Shown: positions 21,011 through 29,999 of the stretch, one piece after another
Numbering within the stretch: the first letter of the stretch is position 1
How the letters are laid out: each line of letters starts with the position of its first letter
Assembly: GCF_018101125.2 (NCBI RefSeq)
Contig: NZ_JAELVF020000001.1
Coordinates: 124,001-188,000 of the forward strand
DNA length: 64,000 nucleotides
DNA from: Streptomyces tardus
Lineage (GTDB): Bacteria; Actinomycetota; Actinomycetes; Streptomycetales; Streptomycetaceae
Direction: 5' to 3'
Position numbers and translations under genes: made by a program
The notes under the pieces: model-generated
Seen by the model: the letters and a program-made list of their open reading frames with translations, nothing else
What the model was told of the DNA's origin: nothing
Database searches by the model: none

Positions 21011-21168
21011 CGCCTCGAGATTACCGCCCCGCCGGGCCTCTTCGGCAGTCACGGCACGGGAACCGGAACCGGGCGCACCGCGAAGTCCGCGTCGCAGCGG
21101 CTCGCGACCCGGCCGCGAGCCGCGAACGGCGGATCCGTTGCGCGAACTGCCGCTCGTACGGTTCGGGC

Positions 21169-22170
21169 TCAGCGCACCTCGGCCTTGGCCGAACGCGACA
21201 TCAGATCCTTCAGCGCGGCCTTCGGCGACTTGCCCTCGTGGACGATGCTCACCACCGTCTCGGTGATCGGCATGTCCACCCCGTGCCGCTGCGCCAGATC
21301 CAGCACGGACTCACAGGACTTGACGCCCTCCGCCGTCTGCCGGGTGACCGCGATCGTCTCCTCCAGGGTCATCCCGCGGCCGAGGTTGGTGCCGAAGGTG
21401 TTGTTTCTCGACAACGGCGAGGAACACGTCGCGACCAAGTCGCCCATCCCCGCCAATCCGGCGAACGTCGCGGGATCCGCACCGAGCACGAGTCCCAGCC
21501 GAGTGGTCTCGGCCAGCCCTCGCGTGATCAGCGAACCCTTGGCGTTGTCGCCCAGCCCCATGCCGGTGGCGATTCCCACCGCAAGGCCGATCACGTTCTT
21601 CACCGCACCGCCGAGCTCGCACCCCACCACGTCGGTGTTCGTGTACGGCCTGAAGTACGGGGTGTGGCACGCAGCCTGGATCCGCTTGGCCACGCTCTCG
21701 TCCTGACAGGCAACGACCGAGGCGGCGGGCTGGCGAACGGCGATCTCCTTGGCGAGGTTGGGACCGGAGAGCACCGCGATGCGCCTCGGGTCGGCCCCCG
21801 CGCTCTCCGCGACGACCTCACTCATCCGCTTCGCCGTACCCAGCTCGATGCCCTTCATCAGGGAGACCAGCACGGTGTCGGCGGGCAGTTCGCCCGACCA
21901 CAGCGCGAGGTTGCCGCGCAGGGTCTGGGAGGGCACCGCGAGGACGGTGAACTCGGCCTCGTGGGCGGCCTCCGCCGGGTCGGTGGTGGCTCGCAGGTTC
22001 TCGGGGAGCTCAATACCGGGGAGGTAGTCGGGGTTCGTGCGCTCCGAGTTGACCGCCTCGGCGATCTCGCCGCGGCGCCCCCACATCATCACGTCGCACC
22101 CCGCGTCCGCGAGCACCATCGCGAACGCCGTCCCCCAGGAACCGCTGCCGAATACGGCCGCCTTCGTCAC
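21169..22170 (-). CDS. gpsA: Glycerol-3-phosphate dehydrogenase (NAD(P)+)
   Basis: Reduces dihydroxyacetone phosphate to sn-glycerol-3-phosphate for phospholipid synthesis. The N-terminal Rossmann motif is AVFGSGSWGTAFAMVLAD, with GCELGGAVKNVIGLAVGIA (substrate-site Lys) and GLAGMGDLVATCSSPLSRN. 333 aa. The GTG start overlaps the plsC stop as GTGA, so translation is coupled to the acyltransferase that uses its product. Confidence 0.97.
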   Translation of the reverse strand: MTKAAVFGSGSWGTAFAMVLADAGCDVMMWGRRGEIAEAVNSERTNPDYLPGIELPENLRATTDPAEAAHEAEFTVLAVPSQTLRGNLALWSGELPADTVLVSLMKGIELGTAKRMSEVVAESAGADPRRIAVLSGPNLAKEIAVRQPAASVVACQDESVAKRIQAACHTPYFRPYTNTDVVGCELGGAVKNVIGLAVGIATGMGLGDNAKGSLITRGLAETTRLGLVLGADPATFAGLAGMGDLVATCSSPLSRNNTFGTNLGRGMTLEETIAVTRQTAEGVKSCESVLDLAQRHGVDMPITETVVSIVHEGKSPKAALKDLMSRSAKAEVR

Positions 22171-23048
22171 GCCTTCTCCTCCTCGGAGGTCCTGCTCCGG
22201 TGTCTGCTGTTCTTGTCGCTGTCGCTGTCATTGTCGCCACCGTCGCTGCGACTGCCGTCGCTGCCCGGCTCCCGGCGCCGTCCGACGCCCCATGCGTCCA
22301 CGTCTTCCGGAGCGGTGCCGCCGTGCTGTTCCGCCGCCTCGGCCCGGTGGACCGACAAACGCTTCGCGGGCGCGGGTTCACCGCGGATGTCCGCCAGTTG
22401 CCGGGTGATCGCCTCCATGATCAGGTCGGTCACCTCGCGCAGTACCTCGGCCGTCGGCTCCACGCCGCAGAACGCGGAGAGGTCGACCGGTGGACCGGCC
22501 TTGACCTGCAACGTCCTGCGGGGAAACAGGTATACGCGCCTGCTCTTCGCATAAGGCGGCACAACCTCGTGCGCACCCCACTGCGCGACCGGAATCACCG
22601 GCGCCCCGGTTCGGAGCGCAACGCGCGCAGCCCCGGTTTTGCCGTCCATCGGCCACAGGTCGGAGTCTCGGGTGAGCGTCCCCTCCGGATAGAACACCAC
22701 TCCCTGACCACGGTCGATGGCCTCGACCGCGGCGCGAAAGGCGCCTATGGCACTGGCAGTCTCGCGGTAGACGGGGATCTGGCCCGTTCTGCGCATCATG
22801 CTGCCGACGAAGCCTCTGCCGAAAAGGTTGACCTTCGCAAGGAAGCGAGGCATCCGTCCCGCGTTGTACTGATAGTGGGCGTAGGAGAGCGGGTCGAGAT
22901 ACGAGTTGTGATTCACGACAGCGATAAAGCCGCCCTCGGCCGGAATATGCTCCATTCCCCGCCAGACACGCTTGAAGAGAAGGTTCATCGGCGGCTTCAC
23001 CAAAGCCGCGGCAAAGCGGAACCAGAAGCCGATTCTCCGGCGGGCCAC
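22167..23048 (-). CDS. plsC: 1-acyl-sn-glycerol-3-phosphate acyltransferase
   Basis: Adds the second acyl chain to form phosphatidic acid. The H-x4-D motif is VVNHNSYLDPL, and the glycerol-phosphate site is VVFYPEGTLTRD. APVIPVAQWGAHEV follows. The GTG at 23048 is chosen because AGGAG precedes it and homologues start at this ARRRIGFW region. 293 aa. The last about 45 residues are Ser/Asp/Arg-rich and disordered. Coupled to gpsA downstream. Confidence 0.93.
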   Translation of the reverse strand: MARRRIGFWFRFAAALVKPPMNLLFKRVWRGMEHIPAEGGFIAVVNHNSYLDPLSYAHYQYNAGRMPRFLAKVNLFGRGFVGSMMRRTGQIPVYRETASAIGAFRAAVEAIDRGQGVVFYPEGTLTRDSDLWPMDGKTGAARVALRTGAPVIPVAQWGAHEVVPPYAKSRRVYLFPRRTLQVKAGPPVDLSAFCGVEPTAEVLREVTDLIMEAITRQLADIRGEPAPAKRLSVHRAEAAEQHGGTAPEDVDAWGVGRRREPGSDGSRSDGGDNDSDSDKNSRHRSRTSEEEKA

Positions 23049-23179
23049 CCGAACACCATCTCCTCTTGAGGTTGCGCTTCCGCTGCCACCGAACGGGTCG
23101 AGGACAACCGCACAAGTGTGGCGCTCCGACCCCACGCTGTCGACCTCACGGTAACGCCGGGCGCCGGACGCGGGTAAGA

Positions 23180-23848
23180 ATGGGCGCGATGCTTCGTGAC
23201 GCACAGGCGGGGGTCGCGACCGGCTGGACTCTGATCGTCCCCCTCAAGCCACTGACCAGGGCGAAGTCCAGACTCTCGACCGCCGCTGACGAGGTGCTGC
23301 GCCCTGCGCTCGCCCTCGCGTTCGCGCTCGACACCGTCTCAGCCGCTTTGAAGTGCCCGGAGGTCGCAGCTGTGACGGTGGTCACCGACGACGAGCTGGC
23401 GGGCCGTGAACTCGCCGCGCTGGGCGCCCGGGTGGAACCTGACACCCCACGACTCGGCCTCAACGCCGCTCTCTCCCACGGCGCGTACGCCGTACGCTCC
23501 CGCACGCCGAGGGCGCCGCTCGCCACGCTCAACGCGGACCTCCCCGCCCTGCGTCCCGCGGAGCTCGGCCGGGTACTGAACGCCGCCGCACAGGCGCCGC
23601 GCTCGTTCCTCACCGACGCGGCGGGCAGCGGCACCACGCTGCTGTCGGCCGCTTCCGGCGAGCCCCTCGTGCCGGCGTTCGGCGCGAACTCGCGGCTGTC
23701 GCACCTCGCCTCGGGCGCGCGGGAGCTGGACCTGACGGATGTGGCGAGCGTGCGTCACGACGTGGACACCGGAGAGGACCTCACCGCAGCCCTCGCTCTG
23801 GGCGTCGGGCCGCACACGCTCAGAACGTCTGGAGCGTCACCACGGTGA
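23180..23848 (+). CDS. cofC: 2-phospho-L-lactate guanylyltransferase (coenzyme F420 synthesis)
   Basis: Transfers a nucleotide onto phospholactate or phosphoenolpyruvate in F420 synthesis. The CofC/FbiD family pattern is LIVPLKPLTRAKSRLS, then VVTDDELAGRELAALGAR and LNADLPALRPAELGR, a GT-A nucleotidyltransferase fold. 222 aa from the ATG at 23180; an ATG at 23189 is equally possible. It is divergent from plsC. Its 3' end overlaps the next, convergent gene by 29 nt. Confidence 0.88.
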   Translation: MGAMLRDAQAGVATGWTLIVPLKPLTRAKSRLSTAADEVLRPALALAFALDTVSAALKCPEVAAVTVVTDDELAGRELAALGARVEPDTPRLGLNAALSHGAYAVRSRTPRAPLATLNADLPALRPAELGRVLNAAAQAPRSFLTDAAGSGTTLLSAASGEPLVPAFGANSRLSHLASGARELDLTDVASVRHDVDTGEDLTAALALGVGPHTLRTSGASPR

Positions 23849-24041
23849 CACGCCCCCGTACGGCCTCCCTGGCGGGAGCGTCGTCGTCCTCGACCTCGAT
23901 ACGCACGCGCTGCCCCGGGCGCAGCAACAGAAGGCCCCCGGCGTCGAAAGCGGCTGCATCGAAGGAAACCGGGGTGCCGTCGTCGAGCAGCACACTGCCG
24001 GAACGGGTGTGCGCGTCGAAGGTGTACGCGGTGGCCTGCAT
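23820..24041 (-). CDS. Small conserved OB-fold-like protein (73 aa)
   Basis: Short protein MQATAYTFDAHTRSG..., with SVLLDDGTPVSFDAAAFDAGG and LRPGQRVRIEVEDD. The pattern of short beta strands resembles a cold-shock-like fold, but the RNP motifs of CspA are absent. I recall similar proteins next to cofC/hup in Streptomyces; no function is known to me. Its 3' end overlaps cofC by 29 nt on the opposite strand. No clear ribosome site precedes the ATG. Confidence 0.75.
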   Translation of the reverse strand: MQATAYTFDAHTRSGSVLLDDGTPVSFDAAAFDAGGLLLLRPGQRVRIEVEDDDAPAREAVRGRVTVVTLQTF

Positions 24042-24336
24042 GCAAAGAGCCTAGCCGCAGGCCGGGCCCGGCAGACGCCCCGTCCCACCGGGCGGGCGGG
24101 GCAGGGACAGAAGGCGGACTGACAGACCGACAATCCGCTCGACAGCCGGCCGCCCGACGTTCCGGCGCTTCCGTCTGGCAGCACACGCCCCACTGTTCAC
24201 GTAGCTGCGCACCCGACGCAGTCCTGCACAGCCCGGCACAGAGCGCCGCAACCGCGACGCTACCTGAGGTGGTGCGGACACACCGCGGGCCGGGCCCCCC
24301 GGCGGGGAGTCCGACCCGGCGATGACGAGTTGGCGG

Positions 24337-24966
24337 TCACCGCTTGCGCGCGGTGACCTTCTTCGCAGTGGTCTTGCGCGCACTGGCCTTGCGAGCCGGA
24401 GCCTTCTTGGCCGTGCTCTTCTTGGCCGGAGCCTTCTTGGCGGTGGCCTTCTTGGCAGTCGTCTTCTTGGCCGTGGTCTTCTTGGCCGGAGACTTCTTGG
24501 CGGTCGCCTTCTTGGCGGTGGTCTTCTTGGCAGTCGTCTTCTTCGCCGCGGCCTTGCGGGCAGTGCTGGTGGTCTTCTTCGCCGCCGCCTTCTTCGCCGC
24601 CTTCTTGGCGGCGGCCTTCTTGGTGGAAGTACCGCCGGAGAGGGTGCCCTTGGGTGCCTTCTTCACCGCGACATCGTTCTTCGGGAGCTTCTTGGTACCG
24701 CTGACCAGGTCCTTGAATCCCTGCCCCGCACGGAATCGCGGCACGGAGGTCTTCTTGACCCGCACCCGCTCTCCGGTCTGCGGGTTCCGGGCGTAGCGGG
24801 CAGGGCGGTCGACCTTCTCGAACGAGCCGAAGCCCGTGACCGAGACGCGGTCACCTGAGCACACCGCACGCACGATCGCGTCCAGTACGACATCGACCGC
24901 CTCAGCTGCCTGCTGACGGCCGCCCAGCTGGTCTTGGATTGCTTCAACGAGCTGCGCCTTGTTCAC
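24337..24966 (-). CDS. hupS: HU-family nucleoid protein with a lysine-rich tail
   Basis: DNA-binding architectural protein. Residues 1-92 are a complete HU domain (NKAQLVEAIQDQL, VSVTGFGSFEKVDRPARYARN, VPRFRAGQGFKDLV). Residues about 110-209 are an H1-like Lys/Ala/Thr tail built of KKTTA/KKATA pentapeptides, encoded by a 15-bp-period DNA repeat. The GTG at 24966 has GGGGAAGAC directly upstream. The S. coelicolor orthologue HupS acts in spore nucleoid compaction. Confidence 0.96.
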   Translation of the reverse strand: MNKAQLVEAIQDQLGGRQQAAEAVDVVLDAIVRAVCSGDRVSVTGFGSFEKVDRPARYARNPQTGERVRVKKTSVPRFRAGQGFKDLVSGTKKLPKNDVAVKKAPKGTLSGGTSTKKAAAKKAAKKAAAKKTTSTARKAAAKKTTAKKTTAKKATAKKSPAKKTTAKKTTAKKATAKKAPAKKSTAKKAPARKASARKTTAKKVTARKR

Positions 24967-25090
24967 GTCTTCCCCTTCGGAGACATTGCCGGAACGAATG
25001 TGTTCAAGCTTTTTCGCACGGTAGGCAGATATACACAGCAAATCAAACACGAAACGGGCATATCACCCTAGTGCCGCAACGAACTGCCGG

Positions 25091-25324
25091 TTACGCAGAG
25101 GGGAAGCGGCCTCTCGCAATCTCCTCGAGCTCCTTCATCAGCCGATCAAGTCGCCGAGATGCCGCGGCAAGATCGTGCTTCGACGCGGCCGTGATGACCA
25201 GCAGCCTCCGGACAAGCACCTCCCGTTCACGGTCCGGGAGATGCAGCCTGCACACCTTGCGGTGCGCCTCCTTCAAGCCGGCGGCGACGGCGTCGTACAA
25301 CTCGAGTTGACTGTCGCCTTCCAT
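25091..25324 (-). CDS. Conserved hypothetical helical protein (77 aa)
   Basis: Helical protein beginning MEGDSQLELYDAVAAGLKEAHRK and ending MKELEEIARGRFPSA, rich in Leu/Glu/Arg and without Cys pairs apart from a single Cys near residue 25. I recall it between hup and leuD in Streptomyces. No functional motif is seen. The ATG at 25324 lacks a good ribosome site. Confidence 0.7.
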   Translation of the reverse strand: MEGDSQLELYDAVAAGLKEAHRKVCRLHLPDREREVLVRRLLVITAASKHDLAAASRRLDRLMKELEEIARGRFPSA

Positions 25325-25484
25325 GCACCGATTGTGTCATCTAGGGCGAGTTGTCGCCTCAGGAGGGGACCAACACCGCCTCCGACCACAGAGTCGGAGC
25401 GGGAGGACGCCAGCCGATTACGCGCCAACTCACTCTGTTTTCAGACTAGTTCAAGCCAGGGCGCGATTAGTGGAGCGACACGCG

Positions 25485-25519
25485 ACAGCGCCCCCGACCG
25501 CGACGGTCGGGGGCGCTGT
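25485..25519 (-). terminator. Terminator of the leuC-leuD operon
   Basis: Perfect 16-bp G/C-rich stem with a 3-nt CGA loop, 40 nt downstream of the leuD stop on the minus strand. Confidence 0.85.
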
Positions 25520-25558
25520 GGTTGGCGCGGGGTGAGACCCAGTGCAGCTGCTCAGGTC

Positions 25559-26152
25559 TCACACAGTCTGTGTTCTCGGCTTGTGCACAGGCCGGTTGGC
25601 CTCGTACTCGGCGATGGAGTCGGCCTCCCGCAGCGTGAGGCTGATGTCGTCCAGCCCCTCGAGCAGGCGCCAGCGCGCGTTCTCGTCCAGCTCGAAGGCC
25701 GCGTCAACACCCGGCGCAAGGACCTTGCGCTCCACCAGATCGACGGTGACCTCCACCGTCGGGTCGGCCTCGGTCAGCTCCCAGAGTCTCTCCACCGTCT
25801 CCGGCGGCAGAACTACCGTGAGCAGGCCGTTCTTGAGGGAATTGCCGCGGAAGATGTCGGCGAAGCGCGAAGAGATGACGGCCTTGAAGCCGTAGTTCTG
25901 GAGGGCCCACACGGCGTGCTCCCGCGAGGAGCCGGTGCCGAAGTCCGAACCGGCCACGAGAACGGTCGCACCGCTGTGCGCGGGCTGGTTCAGCACGAAC
26001 TCCGGGTCCTTGCGCCAGGCTTCGAAGAGGCCGTCCTCGAAGCCGTCCCGGGTGACCTTCTTCAGCCAGTGGGCGGGGATGATCTGGTCGGTGTCGACGT
26101 TGCTGCGGCGCAGCGGAACGACCCGGCCGGTGTGCGTGGTGAAGGCTTCCAT
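25559..26152 (-). CDS. leuD: 3-isopropylmalate dehydratase, small subunit
   Basis: Leucine pathway isomerase subunit pairing with LeuC. It contains [18 protein letters not shown] and the hallmark [19 protein letters not shown]. 197 aa, family length. Only 6 nt separate it from the end of leuC, so the two are cotranscribed. Confidence 0.97.
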   Translation of the reverse strand: MEAFTTHTGRVVPLRRSNVDTDQIIPAHWLKKVTRDGFEDGLFEAWRKDPEFVLNQPAHSGATVLVAGSDFGTGSSREHAVWALQNYGFKAVISSRFADIFRGNSLKNGLLTVVLPPETVERLWELTEADPTVEVTVDLVERKVLAPGVDAAFELDENARWRLLEGLDDISLTLREADSIAEYEANRPVHKPRTQTV

Positions 26153-26158
26153 GGCGGT

Positions 26159-27589
26159 TCAGACTCCCGCGGGCGTGGCGTCGGACAGTGCGGACAGGTC
26201 GGAGGGAGCGGCGAGGTGCCCGAGGACCGCAGTGGCCGCGGCCACCTGCGGTGAGACCAGATGGGTACGACCGCCCTTGCCCTGCCTGCCTTCGAAGTTG
26301 CGGTTGGAGGTCGAGGCCGAACGCTCGCCGGGGGCCAGCTGGTCGGGGTTCATCCCCAGACACATGGAGCAACCCGCATGGCGCCACTCGGCGCCCGCCG
26401 CCGTGAACACCTTGTCCAGTCCTTCCGCCACCGCTTCGAGCGACACCCGGACGGAGCCCGGCACCACCAGCATCCGGATGCTGTCCGCGACCGTTCGACC
26501 CTGCAACACCTCGGCGGCAGCCCGGAGATCCTCGATACGGCCGTTCGTGCAGGAACCGACGAAGACGGTGTCCACCGCCACGTCCCGCAGAGGCTGCCCG
26601 GCCGAGAGTCCCATGTACTCCAGGGCCTTCTCCGCCGCCAGGCGTTCACCGGCGTCCTCGAAGGTGGCCGGGTCCGGCACGGAGGCGCTGAGCGGCGCAC
26701 CCTGACCGGGGTTGGTGCCCCAGGTGACGAACGGTGCGAGCTCGCCGGCCTCGATGACCACCTCCTGGTCGAAGACCGCGTCGGCGTCGGTGCGCAGCGT
26801 CTTCCAGTACTCCACCGCGGCGTCCCAGTCCTCGCCCTGAGGGGCGTTCTCACGGCCGCGCAGATAGGCGAAGGTGGTCTCGTCGGGCGCGATCATGCCG
26901 GCCCTGGCGCCCGCCTCGATCGACATGTTGCAGATCGTCATGCGCGCCTCCATCGACAACTTCTCGATGGCCTCGCCGCGGTACTCCAGCACATAGCCCT
27001 GACCGCCGCCGGTACCGATCCTGGCGATGACCGCCAGGATCAGGTCCTTGGCCGTCACGCCTTCGGGCAGCTCCCCGTTGACGGTGATCGCCATGGTCCG
27101 GAACGGCGACATCGGCAGCGTCTGGGTGGCGAGCACGTGCTCCACCTGACTGGTGCCGATCCCGAACGCGAGGGCGCCGAACGCGCCGTGCGTGGAGGTG
27201 TGGCTGTCGCCGCAGACCACCGTGGTGCCCGGCTGGGTGAGTCCCAACTGCGGGCCCACCACGTGGACGACACCCTGCTCGACGTCGCCGAGCGGATGGA
27301 GCCGGACACCGAAGTCCGCGCAGTTCTTCCGCAGGGTCTCCAGCTGAATGCGGGAGACCGGATCGGCGATCGGCTTGTCGATGTCCAGCGTCGGAGTGTT
27401 GTGGTCCTCGGTGGCCAGCGTGAGATCGGTGCGACGAACCGTCCTGTTGCTCTTCCGCAATCCGTCGAAAGCCTGTGGACTGGTGACCTCGTGCAGCAGG
27501 TGGAGGTCGATGTAGAGGAGGTCAGGCTCACCCTCGGCTCGCCGGACGACGTGGTCGTCCCAGACCTTCTCTGCGAGTGTCCGTCCCAT
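26159..27589 (-). CDS. leuC: 3-isopropylmalate dehydratase, large subunit
   Basis: Aconitase-type [4Fe-4S] isomerase. [15 protein letters not shown] is at the start, with [34 protein letters not shown] and [17 protein letters not shown] holding the three cluster cysteines. 476 aa. The ATG at 27589 has GGAGGGAAAACG upstream. The operon is transcribed away from ndgR, whose product is a known regulator of leuCD in Streptomyces. Confidence 0.97.
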   Translation of the reverse strand: MGRTLAEKVWDDHVVRRAEGEPDLLYIDLHLLHEVTSPQAFDGLRKSNRTVRRTDLTLATEDHNTPTLDIDKPIADPVSRIQLETLRKNCADFGVRLHPLGDVEQGVVHVVGPQLGLTQPGTTVVCGDSHTSTHGAFGALAFGIGTSQVEHVLATQTLPMSPFRTMAITVNGELPEGVTAKDLILAVIARIGTGGGQGYVLEYRGEAIEKLSMEARMTICNMSIEAGARAGMIAPDETTFAYLRGRENAPQGEDWDAAVEYWKTLRTDADAVFDQEVVIEAGELAPFVTWGTNPGQGAPLSASVPDPATFEDAGERLAAEKALEYMGLSAGQPLRDVAVDTVFVGSCTNGRIEDLRAAAEVLQGRTVADSIRMLVVPGSVRVSLEAVAEGLDKVFTAAGAEWRHAGCSMCLGMNPDQLAPGERSASTSNRNFEGRQGKGGRTHLVSPQVAAATAVLGHLAAPSDLSALSDATPAGV

Positions 27590-27750
27590 CGTTTTCCCTC
27601 CGGCCGGCAGCTCTGCCAACCACATGTAGAGACCTTCGCCCCACCCAAACCCCCTCGTAATCACGCCGGGTGGTGGCCGTCACTCAAGCCTGGCGCTTTC
27701 TTCCCGAAATTGAGCTTGCGTTTCGTAATGTGAGACGTGAGTATCGACGC
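27590..27750. promoter_or_regulatory. leuC / ndgR divergent control region
   Basis: 161 bp between divergent starts. CGAAA (27705-27709) and TTTCG (27721-27725) form an inverted repeat spaced by 11 nt, and TTGAGC (27710-27715) could be a -35 for ndgR. NdgR is known to bind near leuC in Streptomyces. The exact operator here is a guess. Confidence 0.4.
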
Positions 27751-28476
27751 ATGGACAACTCTAGTGGCGCCTCAAGCGGTGTGGGCGTTCTCGACAAAGC
27801 AGCTCTCGTACTGAGCGCTCTGGAGTCCGGTCCGGCAACACTCGCCGGACTGGTCGGAGCGACTGGACTGGCGCGCCCGACCGCTCACCGCTTGGCGGTC
27901 GCACTCGAGCACCACCGCCTCGTCGCCCGGGACATGCAGGGGCGGTTCATCCTCGGACCGCGACTCTCCGAGCTCGCCGCAGCAGCAGGAGAGGACCGTC
28001 TGCTCGCCTCCGCCGGCCCCGTGCTCACTCACCTCCGGGACGTCACCGGGGAGAGCGCGCAGCTCTACCGACGCCAGGGCGACATGCGCATCTGTGTCGC
28101 TGCGGCGGAGCGCCTATCCGGCCTTCGGGACACCGTGCCCGTCGGCTCGACGCTTCCGATGAAAGCCGGCTCGGCAGCCCAGGTACTGATGGCGTGGGAG
28201 GAGCCGGAGCGGCTGCACCGCGGCCTCCAGGGCGCCCGCTTCACCGCGACCGCGCTCTCGGGCGTACGGCGCCGGGGCTGGGCCCAGTCGGTCGGCGAGC
28301 GGGAGCCGGGGGTCGCTTCGGTCTCCGCACCCGTCCGGGGGCCATCCAATCGCGTCGTCGCCTCGGTGTCCGTCTCCGGGCCGGTCGAGCGACTGACCCG
28401 CCACCCGGGCCGCATGCACGCCCAGGCCATCCTCGAGGCCGCCAACCGACTCTCGGAGTCGCTGCGCCGAGGCTGA
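27751..28476 (+). CDS. ndgR: IclR-family regulator NdgR
   Basis: 241 aa. The N-terminal winged helix-turn-helix is LDKAALVLSALESGPATLAGLV...GLARPTAHRLAVALEHHRL. The C-terminal IclR effector domain starts at SELAAAAGEDRLLASAGPVL. In Streptomyces NdgR regulates leuCD and other amino acid genes; divergence from leuC here supports that. The ATG at 27751 fits the family start. The ribosome site is weak. Confidence 0.93.
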   Translation: MDNSSGASSGVGVLDKAALVLSALESGPATLAGLVGATGLARPTAHRLAVALEHHRLVARDMQGRFILGPRLSELAAAAGEDRLLASAGPVLTHLRDVTGESAQLYRRQGDMRICVAAAERLSGLRDTVPVGSTLPMKAGSAAQVLMAWEEPERLHRGLQGARFTATALSGVRRRGWAQSVGEREPGVASVSAPVRGPSNRVVASVSVSGPVERLTRHPGRMHAQAILEAANRLSESLRRG

Positions 28477-28533
28477 CGCTCCCCCGATTCCCACCCAGCC
28501 GCGCCGACGAACACTGACAGCGTCGTCAGCTCG

Positions 28534-28733
28534 TCAGCCGGCCACACGCATCCGCGCCGCCCGCATCCGCCCGGCCGCCGTCTCGCCACGCCGCCCGACA
28601 GGTATGACGCCGAGCGCCCCACCCAGCCCGGAGCGCGGCATGTTCAGGTACACCGCCTCATGGGCACCGGCAGGCACCACATACGTCTCGTACCAGAAGC
28701 CGACCCGGCCCTCCTCGATCGCGACGCTCACAG
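28534..28733 (-). pseudogene. C-terminal remnant of a DUF4188 (monooxygenase-like) gene
   Basis: The last about 57 codons read RVGFWYETYVVPAGAHEAVY, then LNMPRSGLGGALGVIPVGRR, the hallmark C-terminus of DUF4188 proteins (normally about 150-170 aa). Upstream of about codon 102 of the open frame the sequence loses any resemblance, and no matching N-terminal part is seen on either strand up to the MerR gene. It could alternatively be a very short intact gene from the GTG at 28731. The next gene is a divergent MerR regulator, an association I recall for DUF4188 genes. Confidence 0.55.
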
Positions 28734-28800
28734 CAATCTCCCCACCGGGCCCCAAGCCCTCGCCGAACTCGCTGCATCGACACCCATTGGAGAGCGGCGC

Positions 28801-28816
28801 TATCCATGATTGGATA
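28801..28816. promoter_or_regulatory. Palindrome TATCCA-TGAT-TGGATA upstream of the MerR gene
   Basis: Perfect 6-bp inverted repeat with a 4-bp centre in an AT-richer stretch, about 140 nt before the MerR start and about 70 nt from the DUF4188 remnant. It is a plausible operator for the regulator. Confidence 0.45.
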
Positions 28817-28957
28817 CTGGCACTCACCAAAGCGAAGCGCAAGAGGGCATCCGAGAAATCTCGGCTCCTGCTCGGTGACCGGTCCCGCGGCGAGCGCCGG
28901 ACCGCGCAAGGACCGTGGGAGCGCGGAGCGCGCCCGCGAGAGTCGAAGGGATCGGCA

Positions 28958-29599
28958 GTGCGGCTGGCGGAGTTGAGCGAGCGCAGCGGCGTTCCCCTCG
29001 CGACGATCAAGTACTACTTGCGGGAAGGCCTGCTGCCGCCCGGAGAGCGAATCAGCGCCACCCAGGCCCGATACGGCGAGGAGCACCTGCGCAGACTCGG
29101 CCTGGCGCGGGCGCTGATACAGGTCGGCCGGGTCCCCGTCGCCACCGCGCGGGAAGTCCTTCGGGCCGTGGACGACGAATCGCTGGACCTCAGCCGCCGG
29201 CTGGGCACCGCGGTGAGCTCACTGCCGCCGGTGGTGCGGGAGGAGAAGGCCGAGCCCGTCTCGACGTCCGCGCAGCAGCGCGCACGCGAGCTGCTGACCG
29301 CACTCGGCTGGGAAGATCCGCACCCAAACGATCCGTCCCACCTCTCGCTCGTCTCGGCGATCACAGCCCTGGAGAGCCTCGGCTACCCGTGCGAGGTCGC
29401 GCACCTGCTCCCGTACGGCCGCCTGGCGAGCGAGCTGGCAACCAGCGACATGGACCTCATGGCCGAGTTCGAGGGCACGACTCGGCTGGAAGCCGCCGTG
29501 GCTCTCACCGTGCTCTACGAGCCGGTGCTGCTCAGTCTGCGTCGGCTGGCACACGCGAGAGAGGCCGACAGTCGCTACCGCGAGCCCGAGGGCGGGTAG
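28958..29599 (+). CDS. MerR-family transcriptional regulator
   Basis: 213 aa. The N-terminal MerR helix-turn-helix is VRLAELSERSGVPLATIKYYLREGLLPPG, then RYGEEHLRRLGLARALIQVGRVPVATARE. Residues 85-213 are an all-helical region unlike small-ligand MerR effector domains, with no cysteine metal site. The GTG at 28958 has GAAGGG upstream. It is divergent from the DUF4188 remnant, which was probably its target. Effector unknown. Confidence 0.88.
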   Translation: MRLAELSERSGVPLATIKYYLREGLLPPGERISATQARYGEEHLRRLGLARALIQVGRVPVATAREVLRAVDDESLDLSRRLGTAVSSLPPVVREEKAEPVSTSAQQRARELLTALGWEDPHPNDPSHLSLVSAITALESLGYPCEVAHLLPYGRLASELATSDMDLMAEFEGTTRLEAAVALTVLYEPVLLSLRRLAHAREADSRYREPEGG

Positions 29600-29784
29600 A
29601 TCCCACGCCGACCGCAGGGGCAGGGGGAGGCGCCACAGTGCAGCGCCGGACAGGCGCCCGACGCTGCGCGGAGCCTGCCCGTCAAAGCCGCGAGAAACAG
29701 GCCGACGTTCGTGAACCGTCGCGCATCTGAGCCGGAAAGTCCGAGAAACAGCCGACATCTCCGGAAGCGCCGCGAAACAGAGAA

Positions 29785-29812
29785 GGCCCGCCATCCCTGA
29801 GGATGTCGGGCC
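29785..29812 (-). terminator. Terminator of the tRNA-Gln/tRNA-Glu operon
   Basis: 12-bp stem with one mismatch and CTGA loop, beginning 16 nt past the tRNA-Glu 3' end, followed on the minus strand by TTCTCTGTTTC. Two copies of a CGAGAAACAG-type sequence lie beyond it (near 29690 and 29750). Confidence 0.7.
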
Positions 29813-29828
29813 CCGCTCGGTGATCGAG

Positions 29829-29901
29829 TACCCCCGACCGGATTCGAACCGGCGCTACCGCCTTGAGAGGGCGGCGTGCTAGGCCGCTACACAACGGGGG
29901 C
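29829..29901 (-). tRNA. tRNA-Glu, anticodon CTC
   Basis: Full cloverleaf on the minus strand: acceptor GCCCCCG pairs with CGGGGGT (G-U at the end), the anticodon loop CTCTCAA gives CTC, and the T arm is GCCGG-TTCGAAT-CCGGT. 73 nt, CCA not encoded. It is 26 nt downstream of tRNA-Gln in the same transcript. Confidence 0.96.
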
Positions 29902-29927
29902 CTTCGATCTTCTGAGCGAAGATCGTG

Positions 29928-29999
29928 CTGGGCTACCAGGACTCGAACCTAGACTAACTGAACCAGAATCAGTCGTGCTGCCAATTACACCATAGCCCA
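29928..29999 (-). tRNA. tRNA-Gln, anticodon CTG
   Basis: Cloverleaf on the minus strand: acceptor TGGGCTA pairs with TAGCCCA, the anticodon stem ACTGA/TCAGT encloses TTCTGGT (CTG), and the T loop is TTCGAGT. 72 nt, CCA not encoded. It is the first tRNA of the pair. Confidence 0.96.
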
